Shown: positions 33,498 through 42,051, numbered from the stretch's first letter. The stretch: DNA of 64,000 nucleotides from Deltaproteobacteria bacterium (GCA_022601195.1 JAHZIX010000026.1:58242-122241); one strand, 5' to 3'. Numbers and translations: made by a program. Notes: generated by a model not told the origin, from the sequence alone.

Positions 33498-33539
33498 GGC
33501 ATTTCCTCTCGCATCTTGAGAAGTCTGGTTCCTTCGCCG

Positions 33540-34502
33540 TTAAAAATCCGGCAGGATCTCGCCGGCTAGACGTTGCAGAGTTGTTTCGATATTCGCCTGG
33601 TTGAAGCGCAGGTTGAGGGCGACGTGGTTGACTCCGATCTCTTGCAGCGATTTGAGATAGGTTCGGAGATGGCGGGCACCTAAGCGAAGGCCCAAGTGGA
33701 TTGCCTGAGGTGGTGTCTCAGGGTTCTCGGTGAGGTCGACGTAGAGAGGTTGCATGACCGGCTTAGGGAAATCGCCGCTCGCCTCGACCCGTGCTCGCCA
33801 ATCGCCGATTACTCGCGCTTGGGTGGCGATGCTGCGGGGATAGATCATCCAGCCGTCGCCGTTCCTGGCAAGCCAATCGGGTGACTGCTGACTACCTCCC
33901 GTAATGAGTAGAGGGAGCTCTCCGGAAACAGGTTTGGGCAGCATGTCCAAACCGCCCTGAAGATTGCCGAAGCTGTTCTCGAAGGCCGGGCTCGTCTCCG
34001 CCATGCGCCGGATGTAGGCGAAGCTCCCACGGATGCGAGAACCCCGGTCATTGAACGGTATATCCATCGCTGGATACTCCTCTGGGCGATCTCCGGAAGC
34101 CACCCCCAAGAGCAGGCGCCCACCCGACAGCGCATCGGCGCTGGCAGCGGCCTTGGCGATATGGGCAGGATGGCGTAGCGGTAGAACGAGGCTAGCGACG
34201 CCTAGGGCGATCCGCTCCGTCTGCCCGGCCAAAAGGCCCAAATAGACGAAAGGGTCGAAGATCTGGCCCGCGTCCCCAAAGGACGGCACGTTGAAGGGTA
34301 CGTCTCGCAACCAGATGGCAGAGAATCCGAGTTTTTCGGCCAACTGAACCCGCTCGAGATGGCGAATACCTGTCGGCACCGGGCTCGTCGAGTAGTTCTC
34401 GATGGGCACGACGAGCCCGAGACTCAACTGGTTCGGCCTGAACACGGAGTTGTATCCCCGATTCATGGTTTGGAATGCGAGATCTTCGATCTTCTTGGGC
34501 AT
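33540..34502 (-). CDS. LLM-class flavin-dependent oxidoreductase
   Basis: This is a 320-aa luciferase-like TIM-barrel protein. Family regions are LSLGLVVPIENY near the start, FSAIWLRDVPF, GQIFDPFVYLGLLAGQTERIALG, PLRHPAHIAKAAASADALSGGRLLLGVASGDRPEEYPA and ITGGSQQSPDWLARNGDGWMIYP. It resembles the TIGR03571 subgroup. It should use FMN or F420 to oxidise an organic substrate. It is the first gene of the minus-strand set, divergent from HxlR, with a promoter-like TTGTCA-17-TACTTT upstream. Confidence 0.9.
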   Translation of the reverse strand: MPKKIEDLAFQTMNRGYNSVFRPNQLSLGLVVPIENYSTSPVPTGIRHLERVQLAEKLGFSAIWLRDVPFNVPSFGDAGQIFDPFVYLGLLAGQTERIALGVASLVLPLRHPAHIAKAAASADALSGGRLLLGVASGDRPEEYPAMDIPFNDRGSRIRGSFAYIRRMAETSPAFENSFGNLQGGLDMLPKPVSGELPLLITGGSQQSPDWLARNGDGWMIYPRSIATQARVIGDWRARVEASGDFPKPVMQPLYVDLTENPETPPQAIHLGLRLGARHLRTYLKSLQEIGVNHVALNLRFNQANIETTLQRLAGEILPDF

Positions 34503-34586
34503 GTTGTCTTTCAGTCGGAGGAGATAGTGAGGCGGATCGCTTGGACAAGCTGTTCTTTCTTCTGCTGTCCTCCTTGTTCAATCGGT

Positions 34587-34636
34587 AAAGTATGCTCTTG
34601 CGGCAAACTTGACAAGTACCCACATTTTTGTAAGTA
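34587..34636. promoter_or_regulatory. Divergent promoter region between the LLM oxidoreductase and HxlR genes
   Basis: Minus strand: TTGTCA (34610-34615), 17 bp, then TACTTT (34587-34592), a good promoter for the oxidoreductase set. Plus strand: TTGACA (34609-34614), 16 bp, then taagta (34631-34636), a weaker promoter for HxlR. The two -35 boxes overlap almost completely. Two aagta half-sites (34614-34618, 34632-34636) in direct orientation could be HxlR contacts; there is no clean dyad. Confidence 0.5.
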
Positions 34637-34669
34637 ATGGGACGTTATTGAATGCACTGGAGCACCCAT

Positions 34670-35038
34670 ATGACTCGAAAATACAACTGGAAGACGGGCT
34701 GCGATGTGGAAGCGACGCTCAGTGTCGTCGGCGGTAAGTGGAAGCCGATACTCGTCTGCCACCTTCTTGACGGGCGAAAGCGCTTCGGTGAGCTTCGGCG
34801 CCTCACCCCCAATGCGACGGAGCGCATGATCACTCTTCAACTTCGTGAGTTGGAGGCGGATGGCGTACTCTCCAGGCATGTCTACGCTGAAGTGCCGCCC
34901 CGCGTCGAATACGAAGTGACTGAGTTCGGACGATCTCTGGAACCTATCCTCGTTCACATGCAGGAATGGGGTAGAGCCTTCAAGGCCCGTCGACTTGCCG
35001 AGGAATCCGAAGCCAAGGAATTGGTAGAGGCAGGATGA
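34670..35038 (+). CDS. HxlR-family transcriptional regulator
   Basis: This 122-aa winged-helix protein has the HxlR signature: CDVEATLSVVGGKWKPILVCHLLDGRKRFGELRRL, NATERMITLQLRELEADGVLSRHVYAEVPPRVEYEVTEFGRSL. The Cys near the start (GCDVE) is the conserved redox- or electrophile-sensing position in several members. ATG 34670 has GGAG 7 nt upstream and is preferred over ATG 34652. It probably represses the divergent oxidoreductases and itself until a thiol-reactive signal appears. Confidence 0.92.
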   Translation: MTRKYNWKTGCDVEATLSVVGGKWKPILVCHLLDGRKRFGELRRLTPNATERMITLQLRELEADGVLSRHVYAEVPPRVEYEVTEFGRSLEPILVHMQEWGRAFKARRLAEESEAKELVEAG

Positions 35039-35302
35039 GCTCACCTGGCTGGGCTTGTTTTTTTCGGTGGCGGACACTTGGGGCGACGATTGACTCGACT
35101 CCATAGAACGGTGTGGAATGAGTTACCTCCGCGCCGCGAGCCCATGCTAGACGAGGTTCCTAGCGAGTCGGGTGTGGCCGTTTGAAGTTGGGTGTTGGGG
35201 AATATCCGCTACCTCGGTTACCGCCTCGAAGACTGGGTCCAAGCTGGAGTACCGAGGGGCCACCCTTAAGCCAACCTAGTTCATCAAGGAAGGAGCCGAG
35301 CG

Positions 35303-36130
35303 GTGGCTAGTCAAGGGGAGAGAGCGCTGAGATTCAAGGCTCTCCATGAGCGAGAAAGAGCTTTCGTCATTCCCAACCCCTGGGACGCCGGCTCGGCTCG
35401 GCTTTTGGAGTCTTTGGGTTTCGAAGCCTTGGCGACGACCAGCTCCGGCTTTGCCAACACTTTGGGCCGACTGGACGGAGAGGTCAAGCTGGCCGAGAAA
35501 GTCGAGCATTGCCGGGCCCTGTGCGCCGTCACGAGCTTACCGGTATCCGCTGATTTGGAGAATGGCTTTGGGAGCGACCCCCGGGAGGTCGCTGGGGCCA
35601 TTGTCCAGGCGGCGGCAGCTGGAGTGGTGGGCGCTTCGTTGGAGGATTGGGGCGGAGCCGAATCGCCGGTCATCTACGAGATTGCACAGGCCGTGGAGAG
35701 AGTGGAGGCTGCTGTAGAAGTGGCCAGATCCTTGCCGTTTCCCTTCACCTTGACGGCCCGTGCAGAGAACCTCTTACATGGGCACAATGACCTTCGGGGT
35801 ACCATTCGCCGGCTCCAGGCCTTCGAGGCTGCAGGTGCAGATGTCTTGTACGCCCCTGGGCTTCGGACTCTGGAAGAGGTGAGGGCCGTCGTCGGCGAAG
35901 TGGGGAAGCCTATCAACGTACTCGCTCCCTTGATTCCCGGAGTGACGGTTGTTGATCTAGAAGAGGCCGGAGCCAGACGCATCAGTCTTGGAGGAGCCTT
36001 GGCCAGAGCTTCCCTGGCTCCCCTACTTCAGGCAAGCCGGGAGATGCTGAATCAGGGAGGCTTTTCCTGGGCCGCGAAAGCGGTGCCCGGCGGTGAGCTC
36101 GCTGCGTTGTTGACCAGTGGAGACGGGTGA
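35303..36130 (+). CDS. Isocitrate lyase/PEP mutase family protein
   Basis: This 275-aa TIM barrel starts at GTG with GGAG 8 nt upstream. It has the family motifs IPNPWDAGSARLLESLGFEALATTSSG, SADLENGFG (metal-binding Asp/Glu), GASLEDW and TARAENLL, and ends in RISLGGALARASLAPLL. The group includes PEP mutase, methylisocitrate lyase and oxaloacetate decarboxylase-like enzymes. It lacks the Cys-containing lyase loop (KKCGH) of isocitrate lyase, so another C-C or P-C bond reaction is likely. It has no phosphonate genes nearby. Confidence 0.88.
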   Translation: MASQGERALRFKALHERERAFVIPNPWDAGSARLLESLGFEALATTSSGFANTLGRLDGEVKLAEKVEHCRALCAVTSLPVSADLENGFGSDPREVAGAIVQAAAAGVVGASLEDWGGAESPVIYEIAQAVERVEAAVEVARSLPFPFTLTARAENLLHGHNDLRGTIRRLQAFEAAGADVLYAPGLRTLEEVRAVVGEVGKPINVLAPLIPGVTVVDLEEAGARRISLGGALARASLAPLLQASREMLNQGGFSWAAKAVPGGELAALLTSGDG

Positions 36131-36307
36131 GTTGTACCCTCGAGAGGAGGTTCGAATCCTTGCCCAGGTCCAAATTCCTATCAGTCCGGGGTCTGCGTCT
36201 GCCAGGAGTGAGCAAGTTGATAGGTCACTTTTGGTTGATACGGATGTCACGGGTGGCCGGGCGAAGCCTCCATTTGAGGAGCTTGTCTCCGGGAAGATAA
36301 ATAGAGC

Positions 36308-36736
36308 ATGTTTCTAACGGACGTTATCGCAGCCTTGGAGAGCGAGATTGGAACCGGTACCAAATGGATCTCCGCCATTCTGGTGGTGGTTGAAGGTTCC
36401 GGTGAGATTGTGGAATTTCCGATCTTTGAAGTTGAGCTCGAAGAGCTCGATCCTGAGGTTCCGCAGATAACCCTGTCGACGGATCAAGAAGCTGGTGAAC
36501 CTCGGCCTCTGGCCGATGGGTTGAGTTCTGAAGAGTTACTGGAAAAGCTACGAGACCTGCAGCCACGATGCTCGGAGTACCAGGTGTTTTCTAGATCTGC
36601 GGTCATTTTCTCTGAAGGTGATACCGAGGTTAGAGCCTGCTCGCCGTTGGTTGGCCACGCCACGAATCCACTAAAAGGAGTTTTTGGTTTGCTCCAGGGG
36701 CCCATGGAGAATTGGAACTTCGACCGCTCATCCTAG
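36308..36736 (+). CDS. Unknown acidic protein, paralogue 1 of a tandem pair
   Basis: This 142-aa soluble acidic protein starts MFLTDVIAALESEIG and clearly matches the protein at 37186-37611 over its full length. Shared blocks are MFL.DVI.ALES, FPIF.VE..E.DPE.P, DQEA.EPR.L..GL and CSPL.GH...P..GV.GLLQGP.ENW. No signal peptide or TM helix is seen. The family is not known to me. A GATAAA lies exactly 6 nt before the ATG, so leaderless transcription is possible. Its small size, acidity and duplication resemble immunity or adaptor proteins, but this is speculation. Confidence 0.7.
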   Translation: MFLTDVIAALESEIGTGTKWISAILVVVEGSGEIVEFPIFEVELEELDPEVPQITLSTDQEAGEPRPLADGLSSEELLEKLRDLQPRCSEYQVFSRSAVIFSEGDTEVRACSPLVGHATNPLKGVFGLLQGPMENWNFDRSS

Positions 36737-37185
36737 CCAGCAATTGTCACCAACTTTCTACTGCGAAGCCGGATGTACCTATATCTGCCTCGTCTTTCAC
36801 CCCGATCCCGACCTCGCGGTACGGACAGTGCGACTGCTTCGGTCTCGGAAGCGCGTTGTGGGACCTTCCGTGGCGCTCCGTCAGCAACGAACCCTCAATT
36901 CTCGATTGGCTCCTAGAGCTTTGAGATCAAGAACAGTGATCGATGGTTTGGTAAGTCCGAGGAGTGAGGGTCCAGAGAGGCCCTAGAGGTGGTTGCAGGC
37001 TCCTCTTTTCTCTTAGATACTCTTGTCGGAGGGAAGAAAGTACCGCGAGAGGTTCTATGTCAGGGCAAGCCGCCTAACCTTGGATGGCGTCGGCAGACTT
37101 GGCGATCCTCCCAGTTCAGAATTCAGCTAGCCTCAGGTCAGGTGTTTGGGTGGGGGCGGCTCGTTTCCTAAGAAGGGAATAGAGA
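36737..37185. other. Intergenic region between tandem paralogues, possible gene remnant
   Basis: This 449-bp stretch has no intact gene. One frame near 36820-36924 reads YGQCDCFGLGSALWDLPWRSV to a stop and looks protein-like. Just upstream, another frame reads FYCEAGCTYICLVFHPDPD. They could be two parts of a frameshifted gene or chance. The 3' part leads to the ribosome site of paralogue 2 (AGGGAA). Confidence 0.35.
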
Positions 37186-37611
37186 ATGTTTCTGAGGGAC
37201 GTCATAAAAGCGTTGGAGAGTGCTGGAGAAAGTCACTCTGCATGGATTGTCGCTATATTGGTAGCGGAAAAGGGCTCTGAGGAGGTTGCGAAGTTTCCGA
37301 TCTTTGGGGTTGAGGTGCAGGAGTTCGACCCCGAGGCTCCTCACCTGACCTTGCGAACCGACCAAGAAGCCCCGGAGCCTCGGTCCTTGGAGGAAGGGCT
37401 GCCAAGGGAAGCTTTGCTGAGGCAGCTACGGGAGCTCCAGCGTCAGTATCCCGAATATCAAGTACTAGCAGGGTCGGCCTTGATTGCAGTAGATGAGGAG
37501 CACGAAATTCAGAGGTGCTCTCCACTGATCGGCCACTACGCCGATCCACAGACCGGAGTCTTAGGCCTCCTGCAGGGGCCGTTGGAAAATTGGGGTTCAG
37601 ACGACTCCTAG
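37186..37611 (+). CDS. Unknown acidic protein, paralogue 2 of a tandem pair
   Basis: This 141-aa protein starts MFLRDVIKALESAGESHS and is roughly half identical to 36308-36736 by eye, with the same length and order of blocks. The most conserved ends are the first 12 residues and the C-terminal LLQGPLENW. An AGGGAA site lies 6 nt before the ATG, unlike paralogue 1. It has no recognised domain. The divergence suggests an old duplication or two related acquisitions rather than a recent copy. Confidence 0.7.
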   Translation: MFLRDVIKALESAGESHSAWIVAILVAEKGSEEVAKFPIFGVEVQEFDPEAPHLTLRTDQEAPEPRSLEEGLPREALLRQLRELQRQYPEYQVLAGSALIAVDEEHEIQRCSPLIGHYADPQTGVLGLLQGPLENWGSDDS

Positions 37612-37702
37612 TCCTTCTCTCTCGCCGGCTTTCTGCGACGGCGCAATGTCGACCCTATGCCCCTTTTGGGGTTCTGTCTCTTGGCATCTCTCAGGCGGTA
37701 AG

Positions 37703-38551
37703 ATGACAACCCAGCCCGAAGAGCGGAGAAGGAATCGAAGAAAGGGATGCCCCGTGAAGAGTCCATCTGGAAACCGGTTCGCTGTGTCTGCTTGCTTCCT
37801 ATCGGTCCTGTTGGTCGCTTGTGGGGCGGGAAATTCGGAGACCGGTGAGGAGTCTCCGGCAAGGTCTACGATCGAATCTTCCCCAGCCCCTCCTCGCTCG
37901 GACTCCGATCCGCCGCCGGTTGACCAGGCTTGGCTCAAAAGCCTCCACAAGGGGGTCGACGTCTCCGGCCACAGCGGAGAGATCGATTGGAATGCAGTCG
38001 TAGCTGCGGGGCAGGATTTCGCCTTTCTCAAGGCCACCGAGGGCATGGACCTGCAGGATCCGGCCTTTGCTGTTCATTGGTTGGCGGCGAAGAAGGCGAG
38101 AATGACTCGCGGTGCCTACCATTTTTACGTCACCGAAGACGATCCGGAAAAGCAAGCTCGCTTTTTCATCGAAACCGTCATCTTGGAGGCTGGCGACTTA
38201 GCTCCGGTGGTGGATATCGAGTTGATCGGCCATGGCACCGAGCCGGGCCTAGCTGGCCGCTTGCGGACCTGGTTGTCGGTGGTCGAGGCTCACTATGGGG
38301 TCAAGCCCATCATTTACACCTCTCCCAACTTTTGGGACCAGCATCTCACTGCGGACTTTGGCGACTACCCCTTGTGGGTGGCGGAATATGGAGTCGAAGC
38401 GCCCCGCCTGCCGAAGGGTTGGGATACTTGGCACCTCTGGCAGTGGCAGAACGACGCTACGGTGGCGGGGGTGGAGAAGGGGGCAGATCTGAATCGCCTG
38501 CACCGGAATGGGCCGGATCTTTCGGTGCTCTTCGTGCCTGAACAGAAGTGA
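37703..38551 (+). CDS. GH25-family lysozyme-like lipoprotein
   Basis: The catalytic domain (about 90-275) shows the GH25 muramidase plan: GVDVSGHSGEIDW with an early Asp, FAFLKATEGMDLQDPAF, GAYHFYV, LAPVVDIELIG with the second acidic pair, PIIYTSPNFW, PLWVAEYG and WHLWQWQND. The N-terminus has a lipobox (LLVACGAGN), so it should be anchored in a membrane by its lipidated Cys. It would cleave peptidoglycan glycan strands. ATG 37703 gives a long N-tail before the signal; GTG 37754 gives a standard lipoprotein signal (MKSPSGNRFAVS...) and is a serious alternative. Confidence 0.85.
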   Translation: MTTQPEERRRNRRKGCPVKSPSGNRFAVSACFLSVLLVACGAGNSETGEESPARSTIESSPAPPRSDSDPPPVDQAWLKSLHKGVDVSGHSGEIDWNAVVAAGQDFAFLKATEGMDLQDPAFAVHWLAAKKARMTRGAYHFYVTEDDPEKQARFFIETVILEAGDLAPVVDIELIGHGTEPGLAGRLRTWLSVVEAHYGVKPIIYTSPNFWDQHLTADFGDYPLWVAEYGVEAPRLPKGWDTWHLWQWQNDATVAGVEKGADLNRLHRNGPDLSVLFVPEQK

Positions 38552-38643
38552 GGCTTCAGAGGGGGGCCGCGAAAGGCTCAGCTGGTTAGGGAGGTTCGGT
38601 GGGGTTTCCGTGTCAGAATCCGCGGCTGCGGAATACCTTGACT

Positions 38644-38747
38644 GGCCGTCGGTGTTGGCCGTCGGTGTTGGCCGTCGGTGTTGGCCGTCGGTGTTGGCCG
38701 TCGGTGTTGGCCGTCGGTGTTGGCCGTCGGTGTTGGCCGTCGGTGTT
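38644..38747. repeat. 13-bp tandem repeat, eight perfect copies
   Basis: The unit ggccgtcggtgtt is repeated eight times without change from 38644 to 38747, and a partial ggccg follows. It lies between the lysozyme-like gene and the RidA gene, 85 bp before the RidA start. Because 13 is not a multiple of 3, it reads in all three frames as it goes along, so it is not coding. Perfect identity suggests recent expansion. Confidence 0.95.
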
Positions 38748-38832
38748 GGCCGCTCGTCCGTCTGGGAGCCTCTCTGAGATAACGTTCCAGATCCATCATC
38801 CGTCCCGATCCACTGACCGAATAGGAGCGACC

Positions 38833-39228
38833 ATGTCCATATCGACTCGACACGATCCTTTTCCCGTGAACGATCCCTACCATGGCATCTATGCCCATGG
38901 TGTAGAAACCAGATCAGGCGCCCGAGTGCTCCATATTTCCGGTCAAGTGGGCGCAGCGCCGGGGGGAGACTTACCGGCAGACTTCAAGGGCCAGTGTCGG
39001 CAAGCGATCACCAACCTCGAGGCCGTCCTCAAGGCAGCGAACATGGAGCTAACCGACATCGTGAAGATGTCCTTTTTCCTGGTTCGACGGGAAGATATGA
39101 GCTCATTGGTGGAAGTCCGCAAAGAACTTCTGGACGGTGTTCGACCCGCCATCACGACGGTGTTTGTCGCTGGACTCGTCGGGCCCGACTGGCTGGTGGA
39201 AGTCGAAGCGGTGGCTTGCGCCGAGTAG
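38833..39228 (+). CDS. RidA-family (YjgF/UK114) protein
   Basis: This is a 131-aa protein; ATG 38833 has AGGAG about 6 nt upstream. The family core is present: ISGQVGAAPGGDLPADFKGQCRQAITNLEAVLKAANMELTDIVKMSFFLV and RPAITTVFVAGLVGPDWLVEVEAVA. The Arg of VRPAITT is the usual imine-binding residue of active RidA deaminases. It probably hydrolyses reactive enamine/imine intermediates or acts on a related small molecule. It lies downstream of the 13-bp repeat array, which may affect its promoter. Confidence 0.88.
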   Translation: MSISTRHDPFPVNDPYHGIYAHGVETRSGARVLHISGQVGAAPGGDLPADFKGQCRQAITNLEAVLKAANMELTDIVKMSFFLVRREDMSSLVEVRKELLDGVRPAITTVFVAGLVGPDWLVEVEAVACAE

Positions 39229-39292
39229 TGGAGTCTGCTCCACCCAGCCTGATGGAGGCTGACTCGATGCTATCGGGGCTGGGTGGACTAGG

Positions 39293-39328
39293 CTGGGTTC
39301 AGTGGTCTGGGTTCAGTGGTCTGGGTTC
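39293..39328. repeat. 14-bp tandem repeat after the RidA gene
   Basis: ctgggttcagtggt occurs at 39293-39306 and 39307-39320, and ctgggttc follows. Function unknown. Confidence 0.75.
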
Positions 39329-39450
39329 TGCGGGTTGAGGCCTTTGGACCAGGTGTTGCGGACGAGTGAAGACTGACTGAGCGCTACAGATTGGCGTCGG
39401 CCCATCGGGGACCTCAAACGAACCGCGAGGGAAGCAGTGGAGAGCTCCCG

Positions 39451-39978
39451 TCACGTCACGGCGTAGCGGAGAAGAACGACACCACAGTCATAGACCTTCG
39501 TGGCCTTGAGCTCGAGGGCGGTTTGGTCGACGACGTCATGAAATAACGGGATTCCAGAGCCGAAGAGGACGGGATTGAGTTTCACGACCACGGAGTCCAC
39601 CAGTCCAGCTCCCATGAGGGCCGAAGCCACCTCCGCACCGCCGCAGAGCCAGATCGGTTTGTCCACTTTGGCTTTCAAGAGCTGCACGAACTCGACGATT
39701 TCTCCGCCTACTATTTCTACGGCTTCATCCGGGCTCTTCTGCATCGTCCGGGAGAAGACGACTTGCCGCATTGCCGGGTAGGGGCTCGTTTTTCCCTCTC
39801 TCAGACCAACTTCATAGGTCTTTCGTCCCATGAGGACGGTTCCGAAGCTTCCAAGGTCTGCTAAGAAATCAGAGACGACTTCATCATCCCAAGAAAAGCC
39901 GCCGAAGGAACCATCGTCGTGGGCGATAAACCCATCGAGGCTAGCGGCGATGTAATAGGTGAGAGTGGTCATGAGCAT
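39451..39978 (-). CDS. Dihydrofolate reductase-family protein (RibD C-terminal type)
   Basis: This 175-aa protein has the RibD_C/YyaP pattern: YYIAASLDGFIAHDDGSFGGF, a LGSFGTVLMGRKTYE motif, VVFSRTMQ, IWLCGGAEVASALMGAGLVDSVVVKLNPVLFGSGIPLF, and a C-terminal strand. Such proteins bind NADPH. Unlike true DHFR they are rarely shown to reduce folate. The start is either ATG 39978 or 39972, without a clear ribosome site. It stands alone. Confidence 0.88.
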   Translation of the reverse strand: MLMTTLTYYIAASLDGFIAHDDGSFGGFSWDDEVVSDFLADLGSFGTVLMGRKTYEVGLREGKTSPYPAMRQVVFSRTMQKSPDEAVEIVGGEIVEFVQLLKAKVDKPIWLCGGAEVASALMGAGLVDSVVVKLNPVLFGSGIPLFHDVVDQTALELKATKVYDCGVVLLRYAVT

Positions 39979-40383
39979 TCAGGATTCAGAACCGAGTTGT
40001 TTCTCCGGAGGTTCCTTCTTCTACCTGCTAGGAAGAAGAGTTGAGAGTAGCTCTCGAGAGGTACCCTTCGGGCTGTCGTCATTGTATTGGAATTCTAGGC
40101 CGGTTCGGTAAGGGGGCTCTGGACATTCGGCTGGTACTTCTTGGCTTGTCCGAGATCCGCGCGGGGTGGGTTCAGCGGTCGGGGAAGGTCGCAGCCAGGA
40201 GCTCTAGGTCGAGAGGAGGGCCAAGCTTGCCCGCCGTTGGGATGCTCCAACGCCCTCCGTTTGGGCTGGCAACGAGGTGCTGAGCCGCTCTTGCTCCTAG
40301 GGACCAGGGTTGTGCTCTGGAGTAAGAGAAACCTCTTTTCTTCCGATCTTCGGTAAGTTTGGGTGAAAAGAGAGTGAGATTTC
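39979..40383. other. Intergenic region, no gene seen
   Basis: This 405-bp gap lies between divergent genes. Frames on both strands are unconvincing (Arg/Pro-rich). The promoters for the DHFR-like gene and for the lipoprotein gene should be here. The right end shows a GTGAG site before GTG 40384. Confidence 0.4.
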
Positions 40384-42051
40384 GTGCTAATCTCGCTCAT
40401 AGCCATGAATCAAAATTTACTTGGAATCGTTGCTGCCGGAGCAGTTGCTTTGCTGCTTGGGTGTGGAGAGAAACCCCTCGAAGAGCCGGGCGGCTCGCGC
40501 CCTGCGGAAGGGAGTGAAGAGGCTCCCATCGCCTCCTACCGCGAGAAGGCTTTGGAGGCGACCGAGATCGTAGAGGCGCCAGCTACTGGCATCGACCTCG
40601 GTTGGGGATGGAACACCTTCGACTCCCGTCCGGTACCGGCGTTCTGCATTGTATTCTCGGAGCAGAGGGAACCGGCACAGGCCCGTCGCATGTCGATGCG
40701 AGAGGTCGCCGACAGCTATGAGGTGATGGAGAGCATGGATATGTCCGCCGAGGCGTCGGTGAAAGCCATCGGCGTCGAGGTGAGTGGCAAGGCTGCCTTC
40801 GCCAAAGAGCTCAACATCTCGAGCTTCGCTTCGAGCTTCGTGCTCAATGCTTCGGTGGACAACGGTGTACGCTACGTGGCGCCTACCACTGGCGCGAGCA
40901 AGGTCGCCGAGAGCGAGATCTCGACCCCTTCCGGAGGTTCTGTGCGCCTGACGCCGGAAATGGCGAAGCTCGCTTCGCGAGACCTCGACGAATTCCTTCA
41001 TCAATGCGGCAATGGTTATGTGAGCGCTGTGTACAGCGGTGCCAAGCTGACCGCCGTTCTGACCATCCAAGAGAAGAGCTTGCAACAACAGGAGACCCTC
41101 TCTGCCTCCTTGAGTGGAGAGGGGTGGGGAGCACGGCTGGAGAGCTCCCTGTCCGGAAAAAAACAGAGTGGGAGTGAGTCCAGCCGCCTCGACCTATCGA
41201 TCTTCCAGGTGGGTGGCCGGGGGGATGCGATCCCGACGAGCAAGCAGGACCTGTTGGACAAGATGAAAGATCTGTCTTCCCTCGCCTTCGATGCTCCGAA
41301 GGATTTCCGGGTCGCCATCAGTCCCTACGAGAATCTTCCCAACTGGCCGCGGAAGCCCATCGTTGGCGAAGAGCAAGAGTTTGAAGAGCTGGCCAGCTAT
41401 TGGGGCGCCTACAACACTCTTTACGACGAGATTCAGACGGTGTTGGACGATCCGATGAGCTTTGAGCGAGTGGGTCTCACCGTTGACGCTGAGGACACTC
41501 TTGTCGAAGGCCAGACCTGCCTGGGCCTGGAGAGCCTGGATACCGCGACGACGAATCAGCTGAAGGCGGCTCAGGACGAAATTCTCGCCCGCCTCATCGA
41601 GCTCAAGGGGATGGCCCTGTCCTGCACCAAAAAGCCAGGGGCTTGTGAGATCGATACCCGTCGATTCCGTGACCCCTATGCCTATCGGGCGATGCTGCCG
41701 GTTCCCAAAGAAGCCGTGACCGATGTCGAGGGGGTGGTGAGCTATCACATTGCCGATACCGCCAAGCGGCGGTGTGCCATCGACGTTCAGAACCCGGGTT
41801 GCTTGAGCAACGCCGAGATCGACGCTTGGGGAGAGAAAGTCGGCAAGTTCCAGGTGGCCCTCGGGGAAGATCGGGTTCGAGAGATCCTTGCCAAGGAGCA
41901 GGAGGAGATCTGCAAGGGCACTTCACGACCTTCTTTTAGCGGTGAGCCCGGTCGAGGGGTGCTCTGGTATGACGAGTCGCAGCAAGTCTTTATCGGGTCC
42001 CTTGCGAAAGAAACCCTCAGTCCGGCCAGCTCTTCGGCCAACCGAGACTAG
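40384..42051 (+). CDS. Lipoprotein with MACPF-like motif, unknown function
   Basis: This 555-aa protein has a signal with lipobox (VALLLGCGEKP, Cys27 from GTG 40384; ATG 40405 is an alternative). It has no TM helix after the signal. The segment at about 205-228, CGNGYVSAVYSGAKLTAVLTI, resembles the conserved MAC/perforin stretch in which a Gly-rich turn precedes two strands (GTH/GDSxVxxxxxGGxL). Upstream lies an amphipathic, Ala/Ser/Val-rich section (AEASVKAIGVEVSGKAAFAKELNISSFASSFVLNASV), and a similar stretch follows (SLSGEGWGARLESSLSGKKQSG). These could be the strand- or helix-forming parts of a pore. This is an inference from pattern only. The gene directly abuts the next one (stop at 42051, GTG at 42052). 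Confidence 0.7.
   Translation: MLISLIAMNQNLLGIVAAGAVALLLGCGEKPLEEPGGSRPAEGSEEAPIASYREKALEATEIVEAPATGIDLGWGWNTFDSRPVPAFCIVFSEQREPAQARRMSMREVADSYEVMESMDMSAEASVKAIGVEVSGKAAFAKELNISSFASSFVLNASVDNGVRYVAPTTGASKVAESEISTPSGGSVRLTPEMAKLASRDLDEFLHQCGNGYVSAVYSGAKLTAVLTIQEKSLQQQETLSASLSGEGWGARLESSLSGKKQSGSESSRLDLSIFQVGGRGDAIPTSKQDLLDKMKDLSSLAFDAPKDFRVAISPYENLPNWPRKPIVGEEQEFEELASYWGAYNTLYDEIQTVLDDPMSFERVGLTVDAEDTLVEGQTCLGLESLDTATTNQLKAAQDEILARLIELKGMALSCTKKPGACEIDTRRFRDPYAYRAMLPVPKEAVTDVEGVVSYHIADTAKRRCAIDVQNPGCLSNAEIDAWGEKVGKFQVALGEDRVREILAKEQEEICKGTSRPSFSGEPGRGVLWYDESQQVFIGSLAKETLSPASSSANRD

Noticed and set aside
34614..34636. Perfect HxlR operator dyad
   Set aside because: Only GTA/TAC cores match as an inverted pair; the aagta half-sites are in direct orientation.
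35303..36130. Isocitrate lyase proper
   Set aside because: The protein lacks the KKCGH-type Cys loop and is far shorter than isocitrate lyase; only the superfamily assignment is safe.
38644..38747. CRISPR array
   Set aside because: The units are 13 bp with no spacers between them; this is a plain tandem repeat.
38599..38760. Coding extension upstream of RidA through the 13-bp repeats
   Set aside because: The repetitive VGVGRRCWPS-like text is a by-product of the array; ATG 38833 has a ribosome site and family-length product.
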